This document shows positions 10,120 to 19,970 of a stretch of DNA of 64,000 bases, piece after piece; position 1 is the stretch's first letter; each line of letters starts with the position of its first letter. The position numbers were made by a program, and so were the translations under genes. Source of the stretch: Tsuneonella suprasediminis (lineage in GTDB: Bacteria; Pseudomonadota; Alphaproteobacteria; Sphingomonadales; Sphingomonadaceae); contig NZ_RAHJ01000014.1 of assembly GCF_003605755.1 (NCBI RefSeq), forward strand, positions 248,001-312,000. Direction: 5' to 3'. Under the pieces are notes generated by a model, which saw only the letters and a list, made by a program, of their open reading frames with translations, ran no database searches and was not told the DNA's origin.

Positions 10120-11517
10120 CTAGAATGCATATTTGGCGGAAACCTGCACTTGCTGAAGATTTCCGTCCAGCCCTGCTTCGTTCTTGCGATTGGCGTACAT
10201 GTATTCGATCCCAAGATCGAGCTTGGGCACCGGCGAATAGATAATGTTGGCCAGCGCATTCCACACTTCATCGGTTGGGGTATTGCCGGTCAGCAGCACG
10301 GGATTATCCGCCTTGAAGTAACTGCCTGCGATGGTCGAACGCAGTTTCGGCCCCCAGAAATGGCGATAGGCGGCAAAGCCGGAATAGGTCGCTATCGGAT
10401 CGAGCTTGCCCGAAATATCGATCGCTGCATCGTTGACGATGTTCGCCCCCATATAGCGGCCCAGCCCCTTGCCCGCGGTCGCCATGAACCGCAGATCGTC
10501 TTTACCGCCCAGCGGGACCACGCCCGACACGCTGACGCCATAGGCCACCGCGCTGTCACTGGTCGGCAGGATCGCGTCGGATGCGGTCAACTGGCGCACG
10601 ATCCCGGCAATCGCAAACCCCGATTTGTCATACCGCAGCACGAGATCGGGCAGTTTGTCGTCGCCCGGCTGAATCCGCGCGCCGGTGACGCTGGTCAGCG
10701 TGGTTTCGGGATTTTCGATTGCGACCGAGAGGCCGCCTTTTGTTTTATAGCGTATCATCGGCTGGCGCACGAACACCGTGCCCGGCATCGTGCCGACAAA
10801 GTCGAGCGTATCGGGCAGAGCGGAAACATTCTGGAACGTCGACCATGCCTGACCGAACAGCCACCCGTCATACGTGATGAATGCCTGCCGCATTCTGGGA
10901 GAATAGCTGTTCGATACCCGCTGATCGCCGCCGCTGGTCGTCATGAAATCGAGTTCGAGGTGCGTCCCGACCGACTTGTCACCCACCGGCGTACTGGTCT
11001 TCACGATAATCCGGCTTTGCCGGGCGTGGAAATCGGTATCCCAGCCCGACGCAGCACCACCGACCGGGATCAGGCCCGGCAAGAGGAAGTCGCGCCCGAC
11101 CGAACCGTTCGCCATCTGCCCGCCGCTGGTGCGGATCGTTTTGCCATCCAGCTTGATATAGCCGCCCAGCGTGACTCGCGTGTCGCCCACTGAAAATCCA
11201 TCGGCAGAGCTCGTTTTTTCGACTTGCGCGACGCGGGCTTCGGTTTCCGCCTGCTGCGCCGCCAGTTGCTGGTTTTGCGCCCGCGTTGCTTCGACGGCTG
11301 AGCGTAACTGGCTGACCGCTTCGGCCTGCTGCGCGCTGGGTGCCTGCCCGGTGTTCATCTGTTGTTGCAAGGAAACGATCATCGCTTCCAGCCTATCGAG
11401 CCGCTGTTCGACCGACTCGCCGGTCTTCGCCTGAACACTGACAGGCACCAGCGCACTTGCCGTCATCAGGCATACTGCCAGCCGCACCGTCGCCTTTCGC
11501 GTCGTTCGATATTTCAC
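10120..11517 (-). CDS. DcaP-like trimeric outer-membrane porin
   Basis: A 465-residue outer-membrane protein. The signal peptide is residues 1-30 (cleavage after VQA). An N-terminal coiled coil follows (about 36-100, EQRLDRLEAMIVSLQQQ and Gln/Ala-rich heptads), then a beta-barrel that starts VTLGGYIKLD and ends in the aromatic-terminated strand VQVSAKYAF. This is the layout of the DcaP porins, which pass dicarboxylates and other small anionic compounds. The start is GTG with a GGGAGAAG ribosome site eight bases upstream. It is divergent from the acetyl-CoA synthetase gene across a 191-bp regulatory region and sits upstream of prpE. A role in organic-acid entry is inferred from that context. 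Confidence 0.85.
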   Translation of the reverse strand: MKYRTTRKATVRLAVCLMTASALVPVSVQAKTGESVEQRLDRLEAMIVSLQQQMNTGQAPSAQQAEAVSQLRSAVEATRAQNQQLAAQQAETEARVAQVEKTSSADGFSVGDTRVTLGGYIKLDGKTIRTSGGQMANGSVGRDFLLPGLIPVGGAASGWDTDFHARQSRIIVKTSTPVGDKSVGTHLELDFMTTSGGDQRVSNSYSPRMRQAFITYDGWLFGQAWSTFQNVSALPDTLDFVGTMPGTVFVRQPMIRYKTKGGLSVAIENPETTLTSVTGARIQPGDDKLPDLVLRYDKSGFAIAGIVRQLTASDAILPTSDSAVAYGVSVSGVVPLGGKDDLRFMATAGKGLGRYMGANIVNDAAIDISGKLDPIATYSGFAAYRHFWGPKLRSTIAGSYFKADNPVLLTGNTPTDEVWNALANIIYSPVPKLDLGIEYMYANRKNEAGLDGNLQQVQVSAKYAF

Positions 11518-11601
11518 TGGACTTCTCCCACACCATTATGATTTTCGGCGAGGAGAATTCGCATTCCCGCAGGGGTGTTTCTATCGGCAAATCGTCTATA
11601 C

Positions 11602-11614
11602 TACGATGGTCGTA
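11602..11614. promoter_or_regulatory. Palindrome in acs/porin divergent promoter, candidate CrbR operator
   Basis: TACGATGGTCGTA is a perfect 5-3-5 inverted repeat (TACGA / TCGTA), about 95 bases before the acs start and 85 bases before the porin start. A further TACGAT half-site begins at 11633. The NarL-type regulator encoded immediately after acs is the obvious candidate ligand. The assignment to that regulator is inference from position and symmetry. Confidence 0.45.
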
Positions 11615-11708
11615 AGGCCTCAGCGGGTAACATACGATACTATCGCCGACCGTCCCCGATCAGCGAATCGGGAAACGCGATCGGGAAGATGAAAACGGGA
11701 GTTGGATA

Positions 11709-13676
11709 ATGGCGGCAGACGTGATGACGCACGAAGACGTAGTGGCACGGCCCGCTGCGGCGGCGCAAGGCACGAACTGCACACTGGCGGATTATCAGGC
11801 GATGTATGCCCGCTCCGTCGACGATCCCGATGGTTTCTGGGCCGAACAGGCCGCTCGCCTCGATTGGGTGAAAGCACCCACGAAAATCTCCGGCTGGTCG
11901 TTCGATCCGGTCGATATCAAATGGTTCGAAGATGGCGTGCTCAACATCTGCCACAACGCAGTGGACCGCCATGTCGATGCCGGTAACGGCGACCGCACCG
12001 CGCTGATTTTCGAACCTGACAGCCCCGACAGCCCCGTCCGCACGATCACCTATGCCGAATTGCAGCGTGACGTGGCCAAAATGGCCAATACGTTCAAGAA
12101 ACTGGGCATCGCCAAGGGGGACCGGGTCACGATCTACATGCCGATGATCCCCGAAGGGGCGATGGCCATGCTCGCCTGTGCCCGGATCGGCGCCATTCAC
12201 TCCGTCGTGTTCGGCGGGTTCAGCCCCGATGCCATCGCGGGCCGGGTGGAAGATTGCGAAAGCGACTGGATCGTCACCGCCGACGAAGGGCTGCGCGGAT
12301 CGAAGTCGATTCCGCTCAAGGCCAACGTCGATGCCGCTTGCGAAAAAGCGCCGGTGAAGGGCGTGCTGGTGTTCCGCCACACCGGCGGCAATGTCGCCAT
12401 GACCGAAGGGCGCGATCACTGGTATCACGAACTGTCCGATGGCGTCGGCAGCGATTGCCCATGCGAACCGATGAATGCGGAAGATCCGCTGTTCATCCTC
12501 TACACCTCCGGCTCCACTGGCAAGCCCAAGGGCGTGGTTCACACCACCGGCGGCTATGCCGTGTGGACCGAAACCACGTTCCGCTATGTCTTCGACTATC
12601 GTCCGGGCGAGGTGTTCTGGTGCACCGCCGATATCGGCTGGGTCACCGGGCACAGCTATATCGTCTATGGCCCGCTGCAGAACGGTGCGACCGCGCTGAT
12701 GTTCGAAGGGGTGCCCAACTATCCCGATCACGACCGGTTCTGGCAAGTGATCGACAAGCACAAAGTCAACGTGTTCTACACCGCACCGACCGCGATCCGC
12801 GCGCTGATGCGCGAAGGGGAAAGCTATGTGCAGAAGCACGACCTTTCCAGCCTGCGCCTGCTTGGCAGCGTAGGCGAACCGATCAACCCCGAGGCGTGGC
12901 GCTGGTATCACGAACAGGTGGGCAAAGGGGCGATCCCGATTGTCGATACCTGGTGGCAGACCGAAACAGGCGGCATCATGATTACCACTCTGCCCGGCGC
13001 GCACGATATGAAGCCGGGCAGCGCAGGCAAGCCGTTCTTCGGCATATGCCCGCAACTGGTCGATAACGATGGCGAAGTGCTGGCCGACGAGACTGTCGGC
13101 GGCGCGACCGAAGGCAACCTGTGCATCACCCGTAGCTGGCCGGGTCAGGCCCGCACTGTCTATGGCGATCACGAACGCTTTATCCAGACGTACTTCTCCA
13201 CCTATCGCGGCAAGTATTTCACCGGTGACGGGTGCCGCCGCGATGAAGACGGGTATTACTGGATCACCGGCCGGGTGGACGATGTGATCAACGTATCGGG
13301 CCACCGTATGGGCACCGCCGAAGTGGAAAGCGCGCTGGTGCTGCACGCCCGCGTTTCCGAAGCAGCGGTCGTCGGATACCCGCACGATATCAAAGGGCAG
13401 GGCATTTACTGCTATGTCACGCTGAACGCGGGTGAAGAAGCAAGCGACGCGCTGACCGCCGAACTGCGCCAGTGGGTGCGCAAGGAAATCGGCCCGATTG
13501 CAACGCCCGACCATCTGCATTTCACACCGGGCCTGCCCAAAACCCGCAGTGGCAAGATCATGCGCCGCATCCTTCGCAAGATCGCAGAGAACGATTACGG
13601 ATCGCTGGGCGATACCTCCACTCTGGCCGATCCCAGCCTTGTCGACGGGCTGATCGAAGGGCGCATGAATCGCTGA
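11709..13676 (+). CDS. acsA: Acetyl-CoA synthetase
   Basis: AMP-forming acetate--CoA ligase, 655 residues. It shows [20 protein letters not shown] and [17 protein letters not shown] in the ACAS_N region, [19 protein letters not shown] (P-loop, near 262), [10 protein letters not shown] (acyl pocket with the Trp of acetate-specific enzymes near 413), [35 protein letters not shown] and the C-terminal [13 protein letters not shown] carrying the acetylatable Lys. The ATG at 11709 is preceded by GGGAG eight bases upstream. It is followed after four bases by the NarL-type regulator gene, so synthesis and control of acetate assimilation are probably co-transcribed. Confidence 0.96.
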   Translation: MAADVMTHEDVVARPAAAAQGTNCTLADYQAMYARSVDDPDGFWAEQAARLDWVKAPTKISGWSFDPVDIKWFEDGVLNICHNAVDRHVDAGNGDRTALIFEPDSPDSPVRTITYAELQRDVAKMANTFKKLGIAKGDRVTIYMPMIPEGAMAMLACARIGAIHSVVFGGFSPDAIAGRVEDCESDWIVTADEGLRGSKSIPLKANVDAACEKAPVKGVLVFRHTGGNVAMTEGRDHWYHELSDGVGSDCPCEPMNAEDPLFILYTSGSTGKPKGVVHTTGGYAVWTETTFRYVFDYRPGEVFWCTADIGWVTGHSYIVYGPLQNGATALMFEGVPNYPDHDRFWQVIDKHKVNVFYTAPTAIRALMREGESYVQKHDLSSLRLLGSVGEPINPEAWRWYHEQVGKGAIPIVDTWWQTETGGIMITTLPGAHDMKPGSAGKPFFGICPQLVDNDGEVLADETVGGATEGNLCITRSWPGQARTVYGDHERFIQTYFSTYRGKYFTGDGCRRDEDGYYWITGRVDDVINVSGHRMGTAEVESALVLHARVSEAAVVGYPHDIKGQGIYCYVTLNAGEEASDALTAELRQWVRKEIGPIATPDHLHFTPGLPKTRSGKIMRRILRKIAENDYGSLGDTSTLADPSLVDGLIEGRMNR

Positions 13677-13680
13677 TCCG

Positions 13681-14307
13681 ATGGCCCGGCGGATCATCAT
13701 TACAGACGATCATCCGCTGATGCGCGCAGCGATCCGCGCTTCGGTCGAACAGGTGTGGCCCGATCACGATATCGTGGAAGTATCCGGTGCCGCCTCTGCC
13801 CAGCGCGCCGTGATGGACGGACAGGTGGAACTGGTGACGCTCGACCTGCATATGGCCGACAGCGCCGGACTGGGCCCGTTGCTCGATCTGCGGAAGAGCC
13901 ATCCGGCGGTGCCGGTAGTGGTGATTTCCGCCAGTGACGATCCGCGGGTAATCTCCGGAGCGCGCGAACTGGGGGCATCAGGCTTCATCCCCAAGACTGC
14001 ATCGCTGGAAGAGATGACGGGTGCGCTCGCACTGGTGCAGAGCGGCGATCTCAGCTTCCCCGAAGTGGCAGATGAAGGCGACAGTGATGACGCCATCGTC
14101 CGCCTCGCCTCGCTGACCCCGGCGCAAACCCGCATTCTGCAGTTCGTGGCGCAAGGTCTGCTCAACAAACAGATCGCCTATGAAATGGACATCAGCGAAG
14201 CGACCGTGAAAGCGCACATCACCGCGATTTTCCGTCGTCTGGGTGTAACCAACCGAACGCAAGCGACTTTGCTGGCCCAACACCTCGACGCTTCCGGAGC
14301 GGTATAG
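13681..14307 (+). CDS. crbR: NarL/LuxR-family response regulator, CrbR/ErdR-like
   Basis: A 208-residue two-component regulator. The receiver domain (1-118) has the acid pair D9/D10, phosphoacceptor D55 in VTLDLHM, and the conserved Lys in FIPKTAS. The LuxR-type helix-turn-helix (about 145-198) reads LLNKQIAYEMDISEATVKAHI with the NRTQA end. It lies four bases after acsA and next to the gene for an SLC5-linked hybrid kinase. That pairing (SLC5 kinase, NarL regulator, acs, actP) is the known CrbS/CrbR, also called MxtR/ErdR, acetate switch. It probably activates acsA and possibly the porin and symporter genes. The name rests on context as much as on sequence. Confidence 0.82.
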   Translation: MARRIIITDDHPLMRAAIRASVEQVWPDHDIVEVSGAASAQRAVMDGQVELVTLDLHMADSAGLGPLLDLRKSHPAVPVVVISASDDPRVISGARELGASGFIPKTASLEEMTGALALVQSGDLSFPEVADEGDSDDAIVRLASLTPAQTRILQFVAQGLLNKQIAYEMDISEATVKAHITAIFRRLGVTNRTQATLLAQHLDASGAV

Positions 14308-14348
14308 ATCCGGCAACTCAGAAAGCTGGCAGCACCGCCCGCCCCGCA

Positions 14349-14461
14349 TCATTGCGAACGCAGAGAGCCAGTCCACGGGCGGAAGTCAGCCCCGCCGCAT
14401 TGGCTGTGATGAAAGTGATGTGTGATCATGGATTGCCGCCTTGCCGCACTCCTCGCAATGA
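14349..14461. repeat. Dispersed-type inverted repeat (TCATTGCGA ... TCGCAATGA)
   Basis: The 400-bp space between crbR and crbS contains no convincing gene. Its left half is bounded by TCATTGCGA (14349-14357) and the exact inverse TCGCAATGA (14453-14461). The interior (GATTGCCGCCTTGCCGCACTC) resembles the 'ATTGCGAG ... GCAATCC' mobile-like intergenic repeats common in alphaproteobacterial genomes. A second CAATGACGGGGGCG word occurs again near 14642. Copy number elsewhere cannot be seen from this window. Confidence 0.6.
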
Positions 14462-14529
14462 CGGGGGCGCGATCGTGGGATCAGCGAGGGGGAGTTCTGA
14501 GGAACGGAGGAACCGCTCTCCACCACAAT

Positions 14530-14616
14530 CGTCACCCCGGCCCCCGAGCCGGGGTCCAGCTTCCTCCAACGCACCGCCGAAGGAAAGCTGGGCCCCGGAT
14601 CAGGTCCGGGGCGACG
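14530..14616. repeat. REP-like palindromic element
   Basis: Left arm CGTCACCCCGGCCC...GTCCAGCTT (14530-14562) is answered by right arm AAGCTGGGCCCCGG...GGCGACG (14585-14616), giving a long imperfect stem with nested GC-rich hairpins. Elements of this composition (CCCCGG...CCGGGG plus a CAGCTT/AAGCTG core) are dispersed in many alphaproteobacterial genomes. It lies downstream of both crbR (plus) and crbS (minus), where it could also help to end both transcripts. Confidence 0.65.
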
Positions 14617-14709
14617 AGAGTGCGAAAGATTGGCGTTGGCACAATGACGGGGGCGGAGGTGATCGGGTATCGCATTCTGAGATGAACCGCGTTCCCACCT
14701 CACCAGCCC

Positions 14710-17700
14710 TTACTGCACCAGTGAATTGACCAGCGCCCGCAACGCTGCCGGGCTGGCGGGCTTTATCATCCGCTGGGCGCCGATACGGGCAGCAGCTCGT
14801 TCCGTCTCTTCGGTCTCTTCCGCCGTCAGCAGGATAGCCGGAGGCAATTCACCCCAGCGGGCCGCCAGAATTTCGCTCGCCACATCGCCGGTCAGCCCGT
14901 CGTCGAGGCGATAGTCGAGCACGAGCAATGCGGGGCGGAAGGCCGGATCGACATCGTCGGGATGGTTCGCAGCCACAATTGTGAAGCCCCACCTTTCCAG
15001 CAACGCGGCCATCGCTTCACGGCTTGCCGGATCGTTGTCGATACACAGCACCGGCACACCCGCGCGGACAGGTGAAGCAGGATGTATCTCTACAGGTTGC
15101 GCTTCGGGCTGAGCAGGCTCTGTCCAGTCGATACGGAACGAAAAACGGCTGCCGCGCCCCGGCTCGCTTTTGAGTTGGACCACCGTGCCCAGCATCGTCG
15201 CGATCCGTTGGACAATGGCTAGGCCCAGCCCCAGCCCGTCGCCATCGCGGTCCGGGTGCAGTCGGGTGAATTCGTCGAAAATGCGATGCCGGTCCGCCGG
15301 ATCGATTCCCGGCCCGGTGTCCGCGACAACAATTTCCACTTTGCGCCCGCGCCGCAGCGCACCCACCAGCACTTTACCACTGTCGGTATAGCGCAGCGCG
15401 TTGGTAACGAGGTTCTGCAGCACCGAAATAAACAGCCCGCGGTCGGTTTCCAGCCACAGGCCGGAAGGGATCACCCGCAGATCGAGTCCCTTGGCACGCG
15501 ATTGCACTTCGAATTCATTAGCCACATCGGCAAAGGCGCGGTCGAGCGAAAACCGCGTGCGTTTAAGCGTGACGCTACCGCCATCGAGCCGCGAAATATC
15601 GAGCAATGCCCGCAACAATCGGTCGGCCGTCAGGATCGAACGGTCGATCTGTTCCAGCAATTGCCGGTCACGCGCCTGCGCTTCGCCATGATCCATCCGT
15701 TCCGCCAATGCCCCGGCGAATAGGCGCGCGGCATTCATCGGCTGCACCAGATCGTGACTGGCAGCCGCAAGGAAACGGGTCTTCGAACGCGTCGCCGCCT
15801 CCAGCGCGGAGTTCGCTTCCACCAACTGCTGTGTGCGTTCGTACACTTTCGCTTCCAGCGCCTGTTCCGCCACGCGGTCGGCGGTGATGTCGGTATATGT
15901 CGTGACATAGCCGCCACCCGGCGCCGCATTGCCCAGCACCCGCAACACGCGCCCATCGGGCAACACGCGTTCGGTGCTGTGGCGTTTACCCGCACGCAAA
16001 TGCGCCAGCCGCTTGGCGATTTCCCCTTCGATGGAAGACGGCTCGAACCCCAGAACGCGCATGTTGTAGCGCAACAGGTCGGCAATCGGCCTGCCCGGTT
16101 CGACCAGTTCCGTGGGATAGTGGAACATGTCGACATAGCGCGTGTTCCACGCCACCAGTCGCAAATCGTCATCGACCACCGAAATACCCTGATCGATGTT
16201 TTCAATCGCGATCTGCAAGAGGCCCGCCCCGAATTGCAGCCGCTGCGACGTTTCGTCGAACATCGCCACAACCCGTTCGAGCGCGACCGGATCGCCTTCG
16301 ATCGTCGATTGGATCAGCGCCTCGGCCGACGATGCCCCCAGAATCGCACTGATCAGCCTTTCGCTCTTGTCCGCCAGCGCTCCGTCGGCGCGGTCGGTGT
16401 CGCGATAAGGGCGCCCGGTTTCCAGCCGCAGCGAGTTGAGCGCTTCGCGCGCCTGCCGCTCGCCCAGAAACTGGCTCAGCAACAGGCGGAAATCGGCCAC
16501 TTGTGCACGGGTGTCGATCAGATCGGGCGCGGCACTGGCACCATCGCGCTCGATGAACGCCATCGCCTGCACCCGGTCGACCAGACTGTCTTCCCCCGCC
16601 AGCGAAAACAGCACGAACAGCGACAGGTTGATCGTCAGGCTGATAATCATGCCAGACACCAGAGGATCGTCGGTGAGGCGGATCGATACCAGTTCCGGCC
16701 CGAATACCGGCAGCGCCAGCAACACCAGCCATGCGATGCACCCACCGGCCAATCCGGCGATCATTCCGGTCTTGTTGGCCCAGCGCCAGAAAAAGCCCAG
16801 TAACAGCCCGGGCGCGAATTGCGCCGCCCCGGCAAAAGCGATCTCTCCCAATCCGGCCAGCGTAGCATCGCTCGCCGCGCGGCCATAAAGCCAGGCAGCC
16901 GCCAGCAGCACGACAATCGATGCACGGCGGATCGGAATCAGCTTGCGGCCAATATCGCGAACATCGCCGGGCTGACGCAGCCGGTCACCGAAGAACGTCG
17001 GCACGATCAGGTCGTTGGTCACCATCCCCGACAAGGCAATACTGGTGACCACGACCATCCCGGTCGATGCCGAAAACCCGCCGATAAAGGCCAACAGTGC
17101 CAGCGTATGCGCGTCAAACTCCAGCGGCAGGTCGATCATCAGCATATCCGCGCTGGCGGTGTGGTCCATCAGCATGCGCCCGGCGAGCACCACGGGCACC
17201 ACAGCGACGCAGATCAGCGCCAGATAGCTCGGGAACAGCCAGCGCATCGCGCCCTGCATCCGGTCTGCACGCGCCTCCACAACCAGCATATGAAACTGTC
17301 GGGGAAGGCACAGAACCGCCATTGCCCCCAGAAATGTCAGCACGACAAACCGGCTGTCTATCTGAGAAAAAGAGAACTGCTGCCTCGCCGCATCGACAAC
17401 TTCGGCGCGGGATGAGTTCTCCACCAGCATGGCAATCGCGAAGATCGCCACTGCTGCGATGGCGACGAACTTCACAACCGCTTCCATCGCGATAGCCAGC
17501 ACCATCCCGCGATTGTGTTGCGTCAGGTCGAGCCGTTCAGTGCCGAACAGCACCGCGAACGCCGCCATGCTGCCCGCAACGGCCAGACCCGTGCCCCCGT
17601 CGGACAAATAGGCATCGATCCCCGGCGACAATGCAGCCAGCGTCTGGCTGACCGATTTCAGTTGCAGCGCCATATAAGGCACAGCACCGAACAGTGCTGT

Positions 17701-18066
17701 CATCGTCACCAGCGCAGCGACCCAACTGCTTTTGCCGTAACGTGCCGACAGGAAATCGGCAATCGAGGTCGAATGCTGTGCTTTACCGACTTGCAACACC
17801 CGCTCGACGAAGCCGGGGAACAGCGCGAACATGATGATCGGGCCAAGGTAGATCGGCAGGAATTGCAGTCCCGCCGAAACTGCCGTGCCGACCGCGCCGA
17901 AAAACGTCCAGCTCGTGCAATAAACGGCCAGCGCCAGTCCGAACACGAACCTGGTATGGCGATCGGCAAAGCGCGACAGCGATGGCCCGTCGGCGGCATG
18001 GGCCAGCCAGAACAGGGTTGCCGCATAGAGCACGGCGACGATAACCGGAACGTACCACCCCATCAT
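14710..18066 (-). CDS. crbS: SLC5-domain hybrid sensor histidine kinase / response regulator, CrbS/MxtR-like
   Basis: An 1118-residue inner-membrane sensor. Residues 1 to about 530 are a sodium:solute-symporter (SLC5) domain with about 13 membrane segments (WYVPVIVAVLYAATLFWLA first). A coiled linker and a PAS domain follow (about 630-760, IAIENIDQGISVVDDDLRLVAWN). Next are the HisKA H-box (FLAAASHDLVQPMNAARLF), N-box LVTNALRYT, G1 DTGPGID and G2 GLGLGLAIV, and a C-terminal receiver with phosphoacceptor Asp in LLVLDYRL. This is the CrbS/MxtR family, which senses or transports acetate and signals to CrbR; here crbR lies across the 400-bp repeat region. I start at the ATG pair at 18066/18063; the earlier open frame is not membrane-like. 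It follows actP in the same direction (118-base gap). Confidence 0.88.
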   Translation of the reverse strand: MMGWYVPVIVAVLYAATLFWLAHAADGPSLSRFADRHTRFVFGLALAVYCTSWTFFGAVGTAVSAGLQFLPIYLGPIIMFALFPGFVERVLQVGKAQHSTSIADFLSARYGKSSWVAALVTMTALFGAVPYMALQLKSVSQTLAALSPGIDAYLSDGGTGLAVAGSMAAFAVLFGTERLDLTQHNRGMVLAIAMEAVVKFVAIAAVAIFAIAMLVENSSRAEVVDAARQQFSFSQIDSRFVVLTFLGAMAVLCLPRQFHMLVVEARADRMQGAMRWLFPSYLALICVAVVPVVLAGRMLMDHTASADMLMIDLPLEFDAHTLALLAFIGGFSASTGMVVVTSIALSGMVTNDLIVPTFFGDRLRQPGDVRDIGRKLIPIRRASIVVLLAAAWLYGRAASDATLAGLGEIAFAGAAQFAPGLLLGFFWRWANKTGMIAGLAGGCIAWLVLLALPVFGPELVSIRLTDDPLVSGMIISLTINLSLFVLFSLAGEDSLVDRVQAMAFIERDGASAAPDLIDTRAQVADFRLLLSQFLGERQAREALNSLRLETGRPYRDTDRADGALADKSERLISAILGASSAEALIQSTIEGDPVALERVVAMFDETSQRLQFGAGLLQIAIENIDQGISVVDDDLRLVAWNTRYVDMFHYPTELVEPGRPIADLLRYNMRVLGFEPSSIEGEIAKRLAHLRAGKRHSTERVLPDGRVLRVLGNAAPGGGYVTTYTDITADRVAEQALEAKVYERTQQLVEANSALEAATRSKTRFLAAASHDLVQPMNAARLFAGALAERMDHGEAQARDRQLLEQIDRSILTADRLLRALLDISRLDGGSVTLKRTRFSLDRAFADVANEFEVQSRAKGLDLRVIPSGLWLETDRGLFISVLQNLVTNALRYTDSGKVLVGALRRGRKVEIVVADTGPGIDPADRHRIFDEFTRLHPDRDGDGLGLGLAIVQRIATMLGTVVQLKSEPGRGSRFSFRIDWTEPAQPEAQPVEIHPASPVRAGVPVLCIDNDPASREAMAALLERWGFTIVAANHPDDVDPAFRPALLVLDYRLDDGLTGDVASEILAARWGELPPAILLTAEETEETERAAARIGAQRMIKPASPAALRALVNSLVQ

Positions 18067-18184
18067 CGGCTGTGCGCCCCCATCTCCCTTCCGCACACAG
18101 CCTAGCGGGAAAGAACAACGGGGGCGACAGTTTCCTGCCGCCCCCGCCAAAGCTCCTCAGGTGCAACCCGGAGCTTATACTGTG

Positions 18185-19960
18185 TCAGTGAGCGTGTGCA
18201 TCCCCTGCACCGCGGGGAACGCGGATCGATTCGACCAGCGCATCGATTTCTGCAGGCGGCGGAGCGGTCATCTTCGCCACGACCAGCGCAACCGCGAAGT
18301 TGAGCACCATGCCGATGACACCGATCCCCTCTGGCGAAATACCGAACAGCCAGTTTTCCGCTACGTTGGCATCGGGATTCATCAGCTTGAAGTATGCGAT
18401 GTAGCTGAATGTGAACACCAGACCGGTGATCATCCCTGCGATCGCGCCTTCCTTGTTCATCCCCTTGGTGAAAATGCCCATGAAGATCGCCGGGAACAGC
18501 GAAGCTGCTGCCAGCCCGAAAGCGAAAGCGACCACCTGCGCCACCCATCCCGGAGGATAGATGCCGAGCACGCCCGCCACTACAATCGCTGCCGTCGCTG
18601 CCACGCGTGCAGCCAGCAATTCCCCCTTTTCCGAAATATCGGGCTTGAAGGTTTTCTTCAGCAGATCGTGAGCCACTGCCGTGGAAATCACCAGCAACAG
18701 CCCCGCCGCAGTGGACAGCGCCGCGGCCAGACCGCCAGCCGCAACCAGTGCAATCACCCAACCGGGAAGCTTGGCAATTTCGGGGTTGGCAAGCACCATG
18801 ATGTCCTTGTCGACATAGACTTCGTTGCCGTTTTCGCTGTCGATTTCATTGGTCAGCAGGCGATGGCCGTTGGGACCAGTGCCGTCCGCGAAATCAGGCG
18901 CGCCTTTGAACGGATCGCCTTTCTCGATTTCCATCTTGCCGTCGGCGTTCTTATCGACCCACGCGATCAGGCCGTTCTTCTCCCAGTTCCTGAACCATTC
19001 GGGGGCCTGCTCGTAGCTGGTGTTGTTGACTTCGTTATTGAAGTTCAACCGCGCAAAGGCGGCCACAGCCGGAGCCGTCGTGTAAAGCAGCGCGATAAAG
19101 ACCAGCGCCCACCCTGCCGATTTGCGCGCGTCCGATGCCTTGGGCACAGTGAAGAAACGCACGATCACATGCGGCAGACCGGCGGTGCCGATCATCAGCG
19201 CGGCCGTGATGCAGAACACGTCGATCATCGACTTGCTGCCATCGGTGTAAGGGCCGAAACCCATCAGTTGCAGCGACTGGTCCAGCTTCTCCAGAACATA
19301 CATCCCCGAACCGTCGTTCACCATCGAACCGAGGCCGAGTTGCGGGATCGGATTGCCGGTGATGAGGATCGAAATGAAGATCGCCGGAACCATGTAGGCA
19401 AAGATCAGCACGCAATATTGCGCCACCTGCGTATAGGTGATCCCCTTCATCCCGCCGAGAACGGCGTAGAAGAAGACGATACACATCCCGATGATAACAC
19501 CCAGCTCGATATCGACATCGAGAAACCGGCTGAACACGATACCCACGCCGCGCATCTGCCCGGCAATATATGTGAAGCTGATGAAGATCAGACAAATAAC
19601 CGCCACCGTCCGGGCCACTTTGGAATAATAGCGGGTGCCAATGAAGTCTGGCACGGTGAACTGGCCGAATTTCCGCAAATATGGTGCCAGCAACAGTGCC
19701 AGCATCACATATCCGCCGGTCCAGCCCATCAGATAGACCGAACCGTCATAGCCCATGAACGCGATCAGACCGGCCATCGAAATGAAGCTGGCCGCGCTCA
19801 TCCAGTCGGCCGCCGTCGCCATGCCGTTGGCAATCGGGTGGACACCGCCACCGGCGACATAAAATTCCTTGGTCGAACCGGCACGCGTCCAGATGGCGAT
19901 GCCGATATACAGTGCGAAGCTGAGCCCGACGAAGAGATAGATCAGTGCTTGCGTAGACAT
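18185..19960 (-). CDS. Sodium:solute symporter, ActP-like (acetate/monocarboxylate)
   Basis: A 591-residue inner-membrane symporter of the SLC5 family. About 13 membrane segments are visible; conserved pieces are FYVAGGGVHPIANGMATAADWMSAASFISMAG (sodium/substrate site region) and FTVPDFIGTRYYSK. A hydrophilic, acidic insertion (about 315-380, with VDKNADGKMEIEKGD, an EF-hand-like calcium loop) is typical of the VC2705-type symporters that pair with a DUF4212 small subunit. That partner is the next gene upstream (10-base gap). Given acs, crbS and crbR nearby, acetate or a similar short carboxylate is the likely substrate. The calcium-loop insertion is visible directly; its function is not known to me. 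Confidence 0.87.
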   Translation of the reverse strand: MSTQALIYLFVGLSFALYIGIAIWTRAGSTKEFYVAGGGVHPIANGMATAADWMSAASFISMAGLIAFMGYDGSVYLMGWTGGYVMLALLLAPYLRKFGQFTVPDFIGTRYYSKVARTVAVICLIFISFTYIAGQMRGVGIVFSRFLDVDIELGVIIGMCIVFFYAVLGGMKGITYTQVAQYCVLIFAYMVPAIFISILITGNPIPQLGLGSMVNDGSGMYVLEKLDQSLQLMGFGPYTDGSKSMIDVFCITAALMIGTAGLPHVIVRFFTVPKASDARKSAGWALVFIALLYTTAPAVAAFARLNFNNEVNNTSYEQAPEWFRNWEKNGLIAWVDKNADGKMEIEKGDPFKGAPDFADGTGPNGHRLLTNEIDSENGNEVYVDKDIMVLANPEIAKLPGWVIALVAAGGLAAALSTAAGLLLVISTAVAHDLLKKTFKPDISEKGELLAARVAATAAIVVAGVLGIYPPGWVAQVVAFAFGLAAASLFPAIFMGIFTKGMNKEGAIAGMITGLVFTFSYIAYFKLMNPDANVAENWLFGISPEGIGVIGMVLNFAVALVVAKMTAPPPAEIDALVESIRVPRGAGDAHAH

Positions 19961-19970
19961 GCGCCCCTCC

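Noticed and set aside
11640-13700. A 686-codon open frame on the minus strand opposite acsA
   Set aside because: It is the antisense shadow of a high-GC gene: rich in His, Arg, Phe and Gly, without recognisable domains, while the plus strand encodes a full acetyl-CoA synthetase.
14422-14729. Small open frames in the crbR-crbS gap as possible genes
   Set aside because: They are made of repeat sequence and have no ribosome sites or family similarity.
16202-16803. Possible separate small gene opposite or inside crbS
   Set aside because: The frame is continuous for the large hybrid kinase on the minus strand; alternative frames lack motifs.
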